Positions 52,777 to 61,584 of a stretch of DNA of 64,000 bases are shown one piece after another. The notes beneath the pieces are model-generated. The model did not search any database and was not told where the DNA came from. It was given only the letters and a program-made list of their open reading frames with translations. The stretch comes from an uncultured Actinomycetes bacterium (GTDB lineage: Bacteria; Actinomycetota; Actinomycetes; Nanopelagicales; Nanopelagicaceae). The position numbers were made by a program, and so were the translations under genes. The DNA lies in assembly GCA_903834145.1 (NCBI GenBank), contig CAILHY010000024.1:1-64000 (forward strand), given 5' to 3'. Each line of letters begins with the position of its first letter. Positions within the stretch are counted from its first letter, which is position 1.

Positions 52777-53942
52777 TGACTTGCCTCCACAGCATCGAGC
52801 ATATTTGTTTCGTTGATGTCATCAGGAATTAAATACATTGGAAGTCGGATCGTGAATGTACTTCCCGATCCTTCTACGCTCCAGACGGAAATATCTCCGC
52901 CGTGATTTGTGACTACATGCTTTACGATCGATAAACCTAAACCAGTTCCACCGGTAGCGCGAGAGCGCGCTGGATCCACACGATAAAAACGTTCGAAAAT
53001 TCTCTCTAGATCTTTCTCTGGAATTCCCAAACCTTGGTCGCTAATGGAGATTTCCGCGAGGTTATCAACTGCTCGCAATGTAATTGCCACTCTAGTTCCG
53101 TTTGGGCTGTAATTGATTGCGTTCTCAATGAGGTTGCTGATAGCCATTTCTACTTGGCTACGATCTCCTAAAACGTTTACTCCCTCTGGAGATGAACATA
53201 TTATGGAAATCTCTCGAGCTTCTGCACTCAGACGAGATGAATCGATGGCTTCGCTGATGAGGTCTTTTAGATTAAGCACTTTCGCATTCTTAAGCGGATC
53301 ATCATCTTGAAGGCGGGAAAGATTTATAATCTCTTGAACCAAATCAGAAAGACGTTTAGCCTCAATCTGCATACGTGAAGCAAATTTGACGATTGCTTCA
53401 GGATCATCACTCGCGCCTAGTACCGCTTCGCTAAGAATGGAAAGTGCCCCGATCGGTGTTTTAAGTTCATGGGAGATATTGGCTACGAAATCGCGTCGAA
53501 TTGAATCAAGGCGACGGAGTTCGCTGTCATCAAAGATAAGCGCAATTATTAACCCTTGGTATCCAGCAGGTGTCACGCGGACTAATAAATCATGAGTACC
53601 TTCTCCGATTGGACCTCTGGGCAATTCAATAGTGGCCTCTTGGTACACACCAGAACGTCGGGCGGCCCTAACAAGATTTACGAGTGGTTCTGAAATCAGG
53701 CGTCCATCTCTCACCAAACTTAATGCCGTTGTTCCATGCGAAGAATGAAGAACGACTTCACCTGCTGCCAAAATTAAGTACTCAGCGTCAATCACGTTAA
53801 GTACGTCGACCAATCCCTCAGGTATCAGACGCTCTGAGGCCTTACTTTCCTGGTTGATTTTCCTCTTAAACACACCCCCATCGTAGAGACCCGCAAACCT
53901 TGTTGCTTCCAAAGAAGGGCATTTATGCAGAAATAGCGACAA
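52773..53942 (-). CDS. senX3: Sensor histidine kinase SenX3 with no evident membrane helix
   Basis: The frame of up to 389 residues has a PAS-like region (about 40-140), HisKA with FVANISHELKTPIGALSILS (His158) and an HATPase domain (NLIENAINYSPNGTRVAITL, SDQGLGIPEKDLERIFERFY, GGTGLGLSIVKHV). Sequence and neighbours match SenX3. Mycobacterial SenX3 has an N-terminal membrane helix; here residues 1-40 (SLFLHKCPSLEATRF) are polar or mixed and no such helix is seen in any frame upstream. The first in-frame start is a TTG at 53942; an internal GTG near 53873 is also possible. It controls RegX3 and is divergent from phoU over 73 bases. Confidence 0.88.
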   Translation of the reverse strand: MSLFLHKCPSLEATRFAGLYDGGVFKRKINQESKASERLIPEGLVDVLNVIDAEYLILAAGEVVLHSSHGTTALSLVRDGRLISEPLVNLVRAARRSGVYQEATIELPRGPIGEGTHDLLVRVTPAGYQGLIIALIFDDSELRRLDSIRRDFVANISHELKTPIGALSILSEAVLGASDDPEAIVKFASRMQIEAKRLSDLVQEIINLSRLQDDDPLKNAKVLNLKDLISEAIDSSRLSAEAREISIICSSPEGVNVLGDRSQVEMAISNLIENAINYSPNGTRVAITLRAVDNLAEISISDQGLGIPEKDLERIFERFYRVDPARSRATGGTGLGLSIVKHVVTNHGGDISVWSVEGSGSTFTIRLPMYLIPDDINETNMLDAVEASQ

Positions 53943-54015
53943 CTCTTAACGCCACATTCAATTACTGTTCATCTTGAAGGCAGTGTTATTGCCTTTGTGC
54001 AGATAACATTCCTCC

Positions 54016-54669
54016 ATGCGCGACGCCTTTCATGATGACCTAGATTCCATCGGAACAACCCTCGTTGAAATGACCCAACTAGTTGGTACAGCCATGGAGC
54101 GAGCCACTACGGCGTTGCTCACCGCCGACCTAAAATTGGCCGAAGAGGTCATTACTGAAGATGCACGCATAGATGCCTTGCAACAAGATCTCGACGCCCG
54201 GACTCTGAACCTTCTCGCTAGACAACAACCCGTAGCCGGAGACCTTCGTACTTTGGTGACATCGTTGCGTATGAGCGCAGACCTTGAGCGCATGGGCGAT
54301 CTTGCCCATCACATCGCCAAGGTGGCACGGATGAGATATCCAGCAACGGCAGTCCCAACAGAATTAGCACTGACCATTCAGGAAATGGGAAATGTAGCCA
54401 AAAAAATTATCGCAAAGGCTGCACATGTTATTGAAAACCATGATCTTGAGGCTGCAATCCAGCTAGAAAAAGATGACGACGAGATGGACAAATTGCATCG
54501 CAAACTTTTCTTAACGCTCCTTGATGATGCATGGCCGCACGGAATTGAAACAGCAATCGACATGACGCTGTTGGGTCGCTATTACGAGCGCTGTGCAGAT
54601 CACGCAGTATCTGTCTGCCGACGTGTCTATTTTCTTGTTACTGGCGAATATGCTTCGGAAAAGGACTAA
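54016..54669 (+). CDS. phoU: Phosphate signalling protein PhoU
   Basis: The 217-residue helical protein has two PhoU repeats with the metal-binding signature ([20 protein letters not shown], and [20 protein letters not shown]). PhoU couples phosphate transport to the SenX3-type kinase and keeps the phosphate regulon off when phosphate is plentiful. The start lacks a strong ribosome site apart from a short CCTCC-like stretch on the other strand. It diverges from senX3 and converges with gpmA by four bases. The Pst transporter is not in the window. Confidence 0.94.
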   Translation: MRDAFHDDLDSIGTTLVEMTQLVGTAMERATTALLTADLKLAEEVITEDARIDALQQDLDARTLNLLARQQPVAGDLRTLVTSLRMSADLERMGDLAHHIAKVARMRYPATAVPTELALTIQEMGNVAKKIIAKAAHVIENHDLEAAIQLEKDDDEMDKLHRKLFLTLLDDAWPHGIETAIDMTLLGRYYERCADHAVSVCRRVYFLVTGEYASEKD

Positions 54670-55412
54670 CGCTTTCCTTGATTGGCAACCGCTTCAATTG
54701 CAGCTTTCGCAGCTTTCGGATCTAAATATTCTCCGCCGATTTTTGTTGGCATCATCTGATCATTAAGTTTATAGAGCAAGGGAATTCCTGTAGGAATATT
54801 TAACTCCGCAATATCGGCATCAGAAATTCCATCGAGATGTTTAACGAGTGCGCGCAAAGAATTACCGTGAGCAGTCACAAGAACCGTCTTGCCCGTCTTA
54901 AGGTCAGGAATGATTGATTCTTGCCAGTAGGGCATCATGCGCGTGACAACATCTTTGAGGCATTCAGTCTTTGGTAGAGCGCTACCCAAATCGGCATAAC
55001 GCGCGTCGTTGGCTTGACTGTATGGATCTAAATCATCGATAGGTGGCGGTGGAACATCAAAGGATCTGCGCCACAATTTAAATTGCTCTTCACCATATTC
55101 GGCAAGCGTTGCCGCTTTATCCTTTCCTTGCAATGCGCCATAGTGACGTTCATTCAAACGCCAGGACCGTCGAACAGGAATCCAATGGCGATCGCATGAA
55201 TCCAGCGCTAATTGTGAAGTATGAATCGCTCTACGTAACAACGAAGTATGCAAGACATCGGGCAAAAGGTTGCGATCCTTGAGAAGGACTCCTGCAGCAG
55301 CGGCTTCTGTCTCACCTTTTTCAGACAAGCGCACGTCTACCCAACCGGTAAAAAGATTCTTAGCGTTCCATTCGCTTTCACCGTGGCGCAATAAAATTAG
55401 AGTTGATGTCAT
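54666..55412 (-). CDS. gpmA: 2,3-bisphosphoglycerate-dependent phosphoglycerate mutase
   Basis: The 248-residue enzyme interconverts 3- and 2-phosphoglycerate. The phosphohistidine motif is [20 protein letters not shown], with [20 protein letters not shown] and [19 protein letters not shown] holding the second His, matching GpmA over its full length. The gene order mshA, ybjN, gpmA, then the SenX3-PhoU region is widespread in actinobacteria. It lies 27 bases downstream of the YbjN gene and converges with phoU. Confidence 0.95.
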   Translation of the reverse strand: MTSTLILLRHGESEWNAKNLFTGWVDVRLSEKGETEAAAAGVLLKDRNLLPDVLHTSLLRRAIHTSQLALDSCDRHWIPVRRSWRLNERHYGALQGKDKAATLAEYGEEQFKLWRRSFDVPPPPIDDLDPYSQANDARYADLGSALPKTECLKDVVTRMMPYWQESIIPDLKTGKTVLVTAHGNSLRALVKHLDGISDADIAELNIPTGIPLLYKLNDQMMPTKIGGEYLDPKAAKAAIEAVANQGKR

Positions 55413-55439
55413 GTGCCTATCTTCCCAAAGAAGGCTTCG

Positions 55440-55922
55440 CTAAATCAAATGCTCAAATGCGCGCAAGTTGGCAAGTGACTCTCCACGAGAAACTCTCCAT
55501 GCCCATTCGCGTCGAATAGCTGATTCAAAACCCATCTCGAGCAATGGATTAAAGGCAGCGTCGGAATATTGCAAAACTGCGCCTAACAATCGATCTATCT
55601 CGCGATCGGTCACAGCATTCAAGGGCAGTCTGCCAACGAGAAAAATGTCTCCAACTTCATTAATCGCATAAGCGACGCCATACATGCCTGCATTCTTTCG
55701 CATGCACCATTCATGAACTCCTGCTTGATTTTCATCAGGTTTTCGAATCACAAAGGCGTTGATGCTCAAAGAATGCTCTCCAACAACAAGAGCGCAATGA
55801 GTTTCCAATTTCTTCTCACCGGGCAAAGTGACCATGAAGGTATCGGGATTGCTTCGTTCGTATTCAAGATCGTGCGAATCAAGGAACTCTTCTAAGGTAA
55901 TGCGCGGATCGATTGCGGCCAT
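55440..55922 (-). CDS. YbjN domain protein
   Basis: The 160-residue protein matches the actinobacterial YbjN family, which has a type III secretion chaperone-like fold. It has the segments PGEKKLETHCALVVGEHSLS, EWCMRKNAGMYGVAYAINEV and FLVGRLPLNAVTDREIDRLL. There is no export signal. The biological role is not established. It sits between mshA (five bases) and gpmA (27 bases), so it is transcribed with them. Confidence 0.88.
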   Translation of the reverse strand: MAAIDPRITLEEFLDSHDLEYERSNPDTFMVTLPGEKKLETHCALVVGEHSLSINAFVIRKPDENQAGVHEWCMRKNAGMYGVAYAINEVGDIFLVGRLPLNAVTDREIDRLLGAVLQYSDAAFNPLLEMGFESAIRREWAWRVSRGESLANLRAFEHLI

Positions 55923-55927
55923 GAAAT

Positions 55928-57190
55928 TTATCGCCCGTAGGCGGCGCGCTGAAGTGCAGTTTCTGAGCGCACTCGATCATAAATATCTAATGTGCCTCGC
56001 GCGGTCGCATCCCAACCAAAGTGCGATGAATGTTCGATGGCTCCCATGGAAAGGAGGACGCGACGTTGTGGTTCTAGCAATAACCGTGCAAGCACAGATG
56101 ACCATGCGCGCGGATCATGACCGTCCACCAATACGCCTGAAATTCCATCGGCAACTGCAGTGCGCAGTCCGCCAATCGCTGTAGCAACTACCGGAGTTCC
56201 GCATGCTTGCGCCTCTAGTGCAACAAGTCCGAAGGATTCAGAATAGCTAGGAACGCAAACAAGATCTGCCGCGCGATACCACTGAGGTAATTCTGCGCGA
56301 GCAACAGGAGGCAAGAATCGAACGACATCACTGATACCTAGCCAGTTGACGAGCTCTTTCATGCGTTCTACTTCTTTGCTGCCACTTCCGGATGCGCCGC
56401 CAATAATGAAAACAATCAGTTTTGCTCGCAAATGTGGAGAGTGTGAAAGCATTTCAGCGGTTGCACGAATCAAGAGTTCTGGACCTTTGTGCGGTTGGAT
56501 GCGTCCAACAAAAGACAAAACATGGGCATCTGTCGGAATTCCCAATTCAGCACGGGCGCCTGCGCGACCAGAGCCGGGGGTGAATGTATACAAGTCCACA
56601 CCAGGTGAAACCACGTGAACAATATCTGGACAGGCGTTATACAACGACACAAGACTGGCGGCTTCAGCATCGGTATTTGCGATCAGCGCCTTCGATGCGC
56701 TCACGACCTCGATTTCGCCAAGCACTCTTGCTTCAGGCTCAGGTGTTTCTCCTTCAGCAAGATTGAGATTCTTAACTCTTGCCATCGTATGCATCGTGTG
56801 CACCAGTGGGATCTGCAATTTCTTACTTGCAGGAATTGCCACTTCGCCAGAGATCCAATAATGAGAATGAATAATCTCATAAGTGGTGCGGCCTTCGAGT
56901 GCTTGTGAAAATTGCGCCGAGAGTTCATCAAAGTATTGAGGCAGCTGTTCTTTTGTGACACCTTCAACGGGGCCAGCATCAAGATGCCGAACCATCACAC
57001 CAGGGGCAAGCTCGACGGTGTCGGGTAAATCCGCATGGTTTCTGCGAGTAAAAATATCAACCGTGACACCCATTGCAGCCATGCGTTTTGCGTTTTCTAC
57101 AACGTAAATATTCATTCCGCCGGCATCGCCGATGCCTGGCTGATCCAAAGGCGAAGTGTGCACCATCAAAGTTGCGATGCGCCCGTTCAT
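55928..57190 (-). CDS. mshA: D-inositol-3-phosphate glycosyltransferase MshA
   Basis: The 420-residue GT4 enzyme makes the first mycothiol intermediate from UDP-GlcNAc and inositol-3-phosphate. It opens RIATLMVHTSPLDQPGIGDA followed by GGMNIYVVE, has HSHYWISGE, VVSPGVDLYTFTPGSGR, LSFVGRIQPHKGPELLIRA and VCVPSYSESFGLVALEAQAC. These are the MshA signatures, including the E(x7)E motif. It is the first gene of the mshA-ybjN-gpmA group. Together with mshD in this window it supports mycothiol synthesis. Confidence 0.95.
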   Translation of the reverse strand: MNGRIATLMVHTSPLDQPGIGDAGGMNIYVVENAKRMAAMGVTVDIFTRRNHADLPDTVELAPGVMVRHLDAGPVEGVTKEQLPQYFDELSAQFSQALEGRTTYEIIHSHYWISGEVAIPASKKLQIPLVHTMHTMARVKNLNLAEGETPEPEARVLGEIEVVSASKALIANTDAEAASLVSLYNACPDIVHVVSPGVDLYTFTPGSGRAGARAELGIPTDAHVLSFVGRIQPHKGPELLIRATAEMLSHSPHLRAKLIVFIIGGASGSGSKEVERMKELVNWLGISDVVRFLPPVARAELPQWYRAADLVCVPSYSESFGLVALEAQACGTPVVATAIGGLRTAVADGISGVLVDGHDPRAWSSVLARLLLEPQRRVLLSMGAIEHSSHFGWDATARGTLDIYDRVRSETALQRAAYGR

Positions 57191-57208
57191 TGGGTCAGTC
57201 TACCTGGG

Positions 57209-58126
57209 CTACAAAATTGCGCGAATGGAACCGACGATCTTATTCCCCCCATATATAGGCGTTTCTTCTGGTGTTGCGCTTATTCCAAACTTCTCTAGCG
57301 CCGCAACGACAAGTGGTCCAAAAGCACGCCAGGAGCCATCATCGATCTTAAAAACAAAGGTGCTTCCATCGGCCAATGAGCCAACCTCTACTCCTTCGGC
57401 CCCTTCCTTCATAAACAGTCCAGGGATTTCCCGCATCATTCGCGTGGTGAGACGACCTTCGCCTGCAACCATCTCGGGGTAGTCCCGACATGCTTGAAGT
57501 ACTTCTTGATGAATCGGGTCCTGCGAAACCGTGATGTTATGGATTGCTCGCGCAAGTCCATTAAGCGAAAGCATAAAAAGTGGCGCACCACAGCCATCGA
57601 TGCTTGTCAGTGAGACTTTCTCTTGTGCAAGAGTTTCAAGTTCCGTGCGGCATGCAATTTGCAGGGGATGTGATGGGTCTAAGTAACTATCCAGAGGCCA
57701 ATTATTGATCACGCATGTCGCCAGCATTCCCGAATGTTTTCCACTGCAGTTTTGCGCCAAAGAGGTAGGTGGTTGAGATCCCCAAGCGCGCCGCTCGTCT
57801 TCACCCAAGGGTTTATCGGTTGCATTGAGAAGTGCATTTTCATTGAGACCGACGGATGCCAATATTTCAAGGGCGCCCTCTTGATGCATCTTCGCGCCAG
57901 AGTGGCTTGCCGCAACAAGTGCAAGTAATCGTGGTTCTAGTGTTAAACCGCTACGTATCATCGCTGAGGCTTGAATTGCTTTAATGGTTGAGCGCGGGAA
58001 AATTGGCGCTTGCGGATTTCCAAGAGAGAGCAAAATCGTACCATCGGCATTCAGAAGAACTACGTGGCCACTATGTTGTGATTCAACGACTCCACTTCGA
58101 GTTACCTCGGCGAGAATTTCACTCAT
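57209..58126 (-). CDS. L-asparaginase II family protein
   Basis: The 305-residue protein matches the asparaginase II family (pfam06089): LAEVTRSGVVESQHSGHVVL, RSTIKAIQASAMI, LLALVAASHSGAKMHQEGAL, NCSGKHSGMLATCV and LTSIDGCGAPLFMLSLNGLA. The conserved motif SGKHSGM is clear. It would hydrolyse asparagine to aspartate and ammonia in the cytoplasm. I chose the start at 58126 (MSEILAEV); it overlaps the nitrobindin-like gene by eight bases. An extended frame to 58213 lies inside that gene and is unconserved. Confidence 0.87.
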   Translation of the reverse strand: MSEILAEVTRSGVVESQHSGHVVLLNADGTILLSLGNPQAPIFPRSTIKAIQASAMIRSGLTLEPRLLALVAASHSGAKMHQEGALEILASVGLNENALLNATDKPLGEDERRAWGSQPPTSLAQNCSGKHSGMLATCVINNWPLDSYLDPSHPLQIACRTELETLAQEKVSLTSIDGCGAPLFMLSLNGLARAIHNITVSQDPIHQEVLQACRDYPEMVAGEGRLTTRMMREIPGLFMKEGAEGVEVGSLADGSTFVFKIDDGSWRAFGPLVVAALEKFGISATPEETPIYGGNKIVGSIRAIL

Positions 58127-58619
58127 GTACGCGCGGAAGAGTGGACCACAAATGCGGTTGCATGATGTACCCCTCTGCAGCCATGTCGTAGGCAAAGAAT
58201 AATTCGCCCTCAACTAACCCGTATAGCCGAGAACCTGCGGTGACGATTTTTGCAGTAGGCGCCGAATAACCTCGATCCATTTCGAGCTGAATTTTTGGCC
58301 CATCAAATCGACCAACCCATCCTTCGGTTATGCCAGTGTTATGTGAAATAACTACTTCCAAAACATTTCCTGGTTTCACGCGCCAAAAACCTGTTTCAAA
58401 GGCACCTGGGCGAACTACATCGCCATTCTCATCGAGAATCCATGAGCGCGAATAGTAAGTAAGGAAGGGGCGACCATCGTGAGTGAAGACAACTTCATGA
58501 GCGAATTCGAACGGTGATACCGACTCATATTCGCCGCGACCTTTACCGACCCATTTGCCCACAAGCCATGCAAGAGGATTGAGATCAGGGTGTAAACCTT
58601 CTGGAATTGTGAAGACCAC
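58119..58619 (-). CDS. Nitrobindin-like heme-binding protein (FABP/DUF1794)
   Basis: The 166-residue beta-barrel protein starts HPDLNPLAWLVGKWVGKGRG, with FETGFWRV, LEVVISHNTGITEGWVGRF and the C-terminal YIMQPHLWSTLPR. In nitrobindins the equivalent His binds heme; it is kept here. The family binds ferric heme and may isomerise peroxynitrite or sense NO. The GTG start at 58619 overlaps the stop of the small membrane peptide by one base (TAGTG), so the two are coupled. It overlaps the asparaginase gene by eight bases. Confidence 0.88.
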   Translation of the reverse strand: MVFTIPEGLHPDLNPLAWLVGKWVGKGRGEYESVSPFEFAHEVVFTHDGRPFLTYYSRSWILDENGDVVRPGAFETGFWRVKPGNVLEVVISHNTGITEGWVGRFDGPKIQLEMDRGYSAPTAKIVTAGSRLYGLVEGELFFAYDMAAEGYIMQPHLWSTLPRVHE

Positions 58620-58732
58620 TACAAGCCACCTCTTCTATTTCTACCCGTAAGTCCACGGAGTCCATAAACCAATAAGCCAATACCGAGAACAACTGCCACT
58701 AACGCAAGGAGCATGGATGTAATTAATTCCAT
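58619..58732 (-). CDS. 37-residue single-pass membrane peptide
   Basis: MELITSMLLALVAVVLGIGL and then LVYGLRGLTGRNRRGGL is one hydrophobic helix and a basic tail, so it would be N-out. GGAGG lies a few bases before the ATG (GGAGGCGAG-ATG). Its stop overlaps the GTG of the nitrobindin-like gene, which it precedes. It is too short for standard gene callers but has a clear ribosome site. I recognise no family; a membrane docking role for the heme protein is speculation. Confidence 0.7.
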   Translation of the reverse strand: MELITSMLLALVAVVLGIGLLVYGLRGLTGRNRRGGL

Positions 58733-58785
58733 CTCGCCTCCATAGTGGGTACTTTATCGGATAGCCCATCCTTTAGAGTTACTTC

Positions 58786-59154
58786 ATGGCAAGAGCATCC
58801 AGGCTGGTTATCAAATTAACTGTCGGACTAGATGAGCCAGAAAAAGTGGCTCAGGCCTTCTCTGTCGCTACAACTGCTTTAGCCTCAGGTGTCACCGTTT
58901 CCTTCTGGCTTACTGGTGAAGCATCCTGGTTTGCACTTCCTGGAAGCGCGAGCGAATTTTCACTTCCTCATTCTGCGCCGCTGGACCACATGCTTGCGGC
59001 TCTCATTGCCGGTGGGACAGTAACCCTTTGCACGCAGTGCGCGGTGCGACGCAACATTAATGATGGCGACCAAATTGCAGGAATTCGTATTGCAGGGGCA
59101 GCATCATTTGTAGAAGAGATTATGGGCGATGCTACGCAAGCGTTGGTCTATTAA
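58786..59154 (+). CDS. DsrE-like sulfur-relay family protein
   Basis: The 122-residue protein resembles the DsrE/DsrF fold: LVIKLTVGLDEPEKVAQAFS, ASGVTVSFWLTGEASWFALP and GGTVTLCTQCAVRRNINDGD. Two Cys in CTQC could carry a persulfide. DsrE-type proteins move sulfur in complexes; other members are of unknown role. It starts 53 bases from the small membrane peptide gene on the other strand and overlaps ygfZ by four bases convergently. Confidence 0.82.
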   Translation: MARASRLVIKLTVGLDEPEKVAQAFSVATTALASGVTVSFWLTGEASWFALPGSASEFSLPHSAPLDHMLAALIAGGTVTLCTQCAVRRNINDGDQIAGIRIAGAASFVEEIMGDATQALVY

Positions 59155-60047
59155 ATATCCTCTTGAGTCGCTGGAATTCCATCGACAGTTAATTCGGCAT
59201 CCATTGGCGTCGAACGCTTAACAACGGCAAGTGCAATGGTTCCGAGTTCATGATGACGGGCCACGGTGCCGATGAAGCCAACTTTAACGCCATCTTTTTC
59301 TACTGCTGCACCTGCTGCGGGAATGGTCACAACACTTCCATCCAGATGAAGCAGCACTAAGCGGCGAGGTGGATTACCCAGGTTTGCAATCTTGGCAACA
59401 GTCTCTTGTCCACGATAACAACCTTTATTCATATGCACTGCTTTGTTCAGTAATCCGATTTCATTAGGAATGGATTTGTGATCGGTTTCAAAACCTATGC
59501 GTGGTCTTCCAGCGGCCACACGTTCTGCATCAAGTGCCCATGTTCCTACCTGAGTTGCTATTGTTGAAAAGGTTTCCTTCATCGCCGGAAGCTCCGCATG
59601 TGGGACTAACGCATAGGGGCCTCCTAAATCATCGGTTGCACCTGGAGCCCGCAAGATTGCAAATTCTCCGGATACATCGCGCACGTCGACCCGGAGCATA
59701 AATTTCATCTTCTGTAAATGCTCAAGAAGTGCACTTGCGCGACCTGGGTCCAGAACCAGCCACGTAGTTGTTCCATCATCAACAAGATTAAATTGATGTT
59801 CGATATGTCCTTGAGGATCCAAAATAAGTGCTTGCTGCCATTGCCCTGGAGTGAGATTTTCAAGATGTTGGGTGGTGAGTGAATGCAGCCAGGTCAACCG
59901 ATCTTCACCTGTGATCGAAATGATTTCGTGATGAGAAAGATCAGCCCATGCAAGTCCTGCCGCTAGCGCTCGTTGCTCTTTGGTAGGTTCACCAAAATGC
60001 CATACGGCCCCTGCATCGGGTCCTGCTTCAACGAGAACAGCGCTCAT
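59151..60047 (-). CDS. ygfZ: YgfZ/GcvT-fold folate-binding protein
   Basis: The 298-residue protein carries the YgfZ signature KGCYRGQETVAKI with the conserved Cys, plus LTWLHSLTTQHLENLTPGQW at the start. YgfZ uses folate and helps maintain certain iron-sulfur enzymes. The start at 60047 overlaps the Fur-family stop by one base (TAATG), so they are co-translated. It is the last gene of the DUF4395-Fur-YgfZ group. Confidence 0.92.
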   Translation of the reverse strand: MSAVLVEAGPDAGAVWHFGEPTKEQRALAAGLAWADLSHHEIISITGEDRLTWLHSLTTQHLENLTPGQWQQALILDPQGHIEHQFNLVDDGTTTWLVLDPGRASALLEHLQKMKFMLRVDVRDVSGEFAILRAPGATDDLGGPYALVPHAELPAMKETFSTIATQVGTWALDAERVAAGRPRIGFETDHKSIPNEIGLLNKAVHMNKGCYRGQETVAKIANLGNPPRRLVLLHLDGSVVTIPAAGAAVEKDGVKVGFIGTVARHHELGTIALAVVKRSTPMDAELTVDGIPATQEDI

Positions 60048-60463
60048 TACAAGTTCGGATCAAAACAATCGGCGCAGGTTCCATAAATTGCGAAGTGGCT
60101 GACATCGGTTCTAAAACCATAATCATCGGCAAGTGAAGTAACAAAACTTGCAGCCGATTCAATCGGTGCATCCCCGACCGAACCGCAAACACCGCACACT
60201 AAATGCAAATGCGTTAGTTCTTCAGCGGCATGATATGTAGCACCGCCATGACCAAGGTGGGTATGTTGTACAAGCCCAACATTTTCCAGAGTCTCTAGAT
60301 TTCGATAGACCGTCGAAAGATTAATCCCGGGATGGCTCTGGCGCACTTTCTCTGCAACTTCTTCTGGTGTTGCATGTCCGAGTTCGCGGACGGCAGATAA
60401 CACGAGTTCTCGCTGTGGTGTGAGTCGAAGTCCTCGATCTCGAAGTTCATGCTGTTCGGCCAT
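60047..60463 (-). CDS. Fur-family metal/redox regulator
   Basis: The 138-residue protein has the winged-helix part (RLTPQRELVLSAVRELGHAT, INLSTVYRNLETLENVGLVQ) and the dimer domain with metal sites HLVCGVCGSVGD and GTCADCFD. HHLH-type ligands (THLHLVCG) and the two CxxC pairs match Fur/Zur/PerR proteins. Which metal it senses cannot be decided, though the ygfZ link points to iron or oxidative stress. It lies ten bases downstream of the DUF4395 gene. Confidence 0.9.
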   Translation of the reverse strand: MAEQHELRDRGLRLTPQRELVLSAVRELGHATPEEVAEKVRQSHPGINLSTVYRNLETLENVGLVQHTHLGHGGATYHAAEELTHLHLVCGVCGSVGDAPIESAASFVTSLADDYGFRTDVSHFAIYGTCADCFDPNL

Positions 60464-60473
60464 GAACGTCAGT

Positions 60474-60917
60474 CTACTTCAGGCGTAGTAGTAGAAGGTA
60501 AATCTCGCATCCAAGGCAGAAATTGAATGCTGCATTGAGAAAGGCTGCAGCAAGCGCGAAACTCACAGCAATCGTGAAAACGAGCGGTAAATGTGCGACT
60601 GATCCAGCGATACCAACCAAGGCAAAAAGTAGTCCGACCGATTGAGCGAACTGTGGTGGACGCACATCCTCCGTTGGGACTTCGCCCTTTAGGCGCGGAC
60701 GTACCACTGTTCGAAAGATCGCTGCATACGGCGTGAATTGAGGACCACGAATTGCACCAATCGCGAAGACAATTCCTTGAGCAACGAGAACCCATACCGA
60801 GTGTGTAGCGAGTGCGGTGCTCAAAAGAACAACCGTGATGCCGGCAGAAAAACGTGGACCACGTGCGTCGATAGAGATTGCTTCAGTGCTTTGTTGCTGA
60901 GAAGTTGTAGATGACAT
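60474..60917 (-). CDS. DUF4395 membrane protein
   Basis: The 147-residue protein has the DUF4395 layout: a short N-terminus, DARGPRFSAGITVVLLS as first helix, GPQFTPYAAIFRTVVRPRLK, VRPPQFAQSVGLLFALVGIA and the C-terminal FNFCLGCEIYLLL. Four hydrophobic helices are expected. The FCLGC motif with two Cys suggests redox exchange, and DUF4395 genes often sit next to thioredoxin-like genes, as here. The thioredoxin gene lies 203 bases upstream on the same strand. A pair of inverted repeats lies in that gap. Confidence 0.9.
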   Translation of the reverse strand: MSSTTSQQQSTEAISIDARGPRFSAGITVVLLSTALATHSVWVLVAQGIVFAIGAIRGPQFTPYAAIFRTVVRPRLKGEVPTEDVRPPQFAQSVGLLFALVGIAGSVAHLPLVFTIAVSFALAAAFLNAAFNFCLGCEIYLLLLRLK

Positions 60918-60944
60918 TGAAAGTTCCTTTGTTTGAGTTGAATG

Positions 60945-61026
60945 GATGTAAAAGCTAGAAAACGCTTACATCACATTCGACACAACGAACCCGCTAAGCG
61001 GCCAAAATCTAATACACGGCGCTTAG
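60945..61026. promoter_or_regulatory. Two inverted repeats upstream of DUF4395
   Basis: GATGTAA and TTACATC (60945-60951 and 60966-60972) form a 7-bp dyad 28 bases before the DUF4395 start. CTAAGCG and CGCTTAG (60994-61000 and 61020-61026) form a second dyad. Either could be a site for the adjacent Fur-family protein or a transcript end for the thioredoxin gene. The rest of this 203-base gap shows no gene. Confidence 0.35.
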
Positions 61027-61120
61027 TAAATGCATTGGGTTCGATGTGGAACATACCTGAATCGTAGAGAAGGTCATTGAAAAAGACTACTTGCGAGAGG
61101 TTTGCACCTTTGCAATATAA

Positions 61121-61549
61121 CTACCGAAGCAAAGCAATTGCCGAAGTAATCTGTTCCCGCTTTGGCGCACCGATAGCGCGTCCGACTTCTACTCCTGCTG
61201 AATTTAAAAACAAAGTTGTTGGAGTCGAGCGAATATCCAAGCTGCGAACCAGATCCAGATGTGCTTCAGCATCAATCTCAATATGCCTGATGTCAGAGAG
61301 GTCCTTCACGACATTCTCTATGAGCGCACGGGTTGATCGGCACGGAGTACAAAATGCTGATGAGAACTGCACTAATGTGCCACGAGCACCTAGAGATTCG
61401 CCGAGAATGGCCTCAGTGAGCCCAGTATTAGGACCCTTGGCGGCCCGGACTTTGCCCCGACTGCTCTTGTACCAAAAACCATAAATGCTGGTTAGTAGTA
61501 GCACAATCAGAATTGGAGCAAGTGATTTCACAGTAGTAGTCTTGCCCAT
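61121..61549 (-). CDS. Membrane-anchored thioredoxin-like protein
   Basis: The 142-residue protein starts [20 protein letters not shown], an N-terminal membrane anchor, followed by a thioredoxin fold with the active-site motif FCTPCR (CxxC with TP) and the cis-Pro in RSTPTTLFL. It probably exchanges disulfides at the outer face of the membrane. I chose the start at 61549; the frame continues to 61645 with a basic unconserved stretch over the glnR start. It is divergent from glnR across 35 bases and likely works with the downstream DUF4395 protein. Confidence 0.85.
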   Translation of the reverse strand: MGKTTTVKSLAPILIVLLLTSIYGFWYKSSRGKVRAAKGPNTGLTEAILGESLGARGTLVQFSSAFCTPCRSTRALIENVVKDLSDIRHIEIDAEAHLDLVRSLDIRSTPTTLFLNSAGVEVGRAIGAPKREQITSAIALLR

Positions 61550-61584
61550 CAACGCGAAGATGTAAAAGAGAGGCGGTCTGCACA

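Noticed and set aside
53943-54015. PHO box between senX3 and phoU
   Set aside because: Only a single GTTCATC core is visible; no 11-base direct repeat partner could be found.
54666-58213. Horizontal transfer of the mshA-gpmA-asparaginase block
   Set aside because: Gene order is typical of actinobacteria and codon use looks like the flanks.
61077-61484. Plus-strand frame antisense to the thioredoxin gene
   Set aside because: No ribosome site, overlaps a well-supported gene, and the translation is basic and unconserved.
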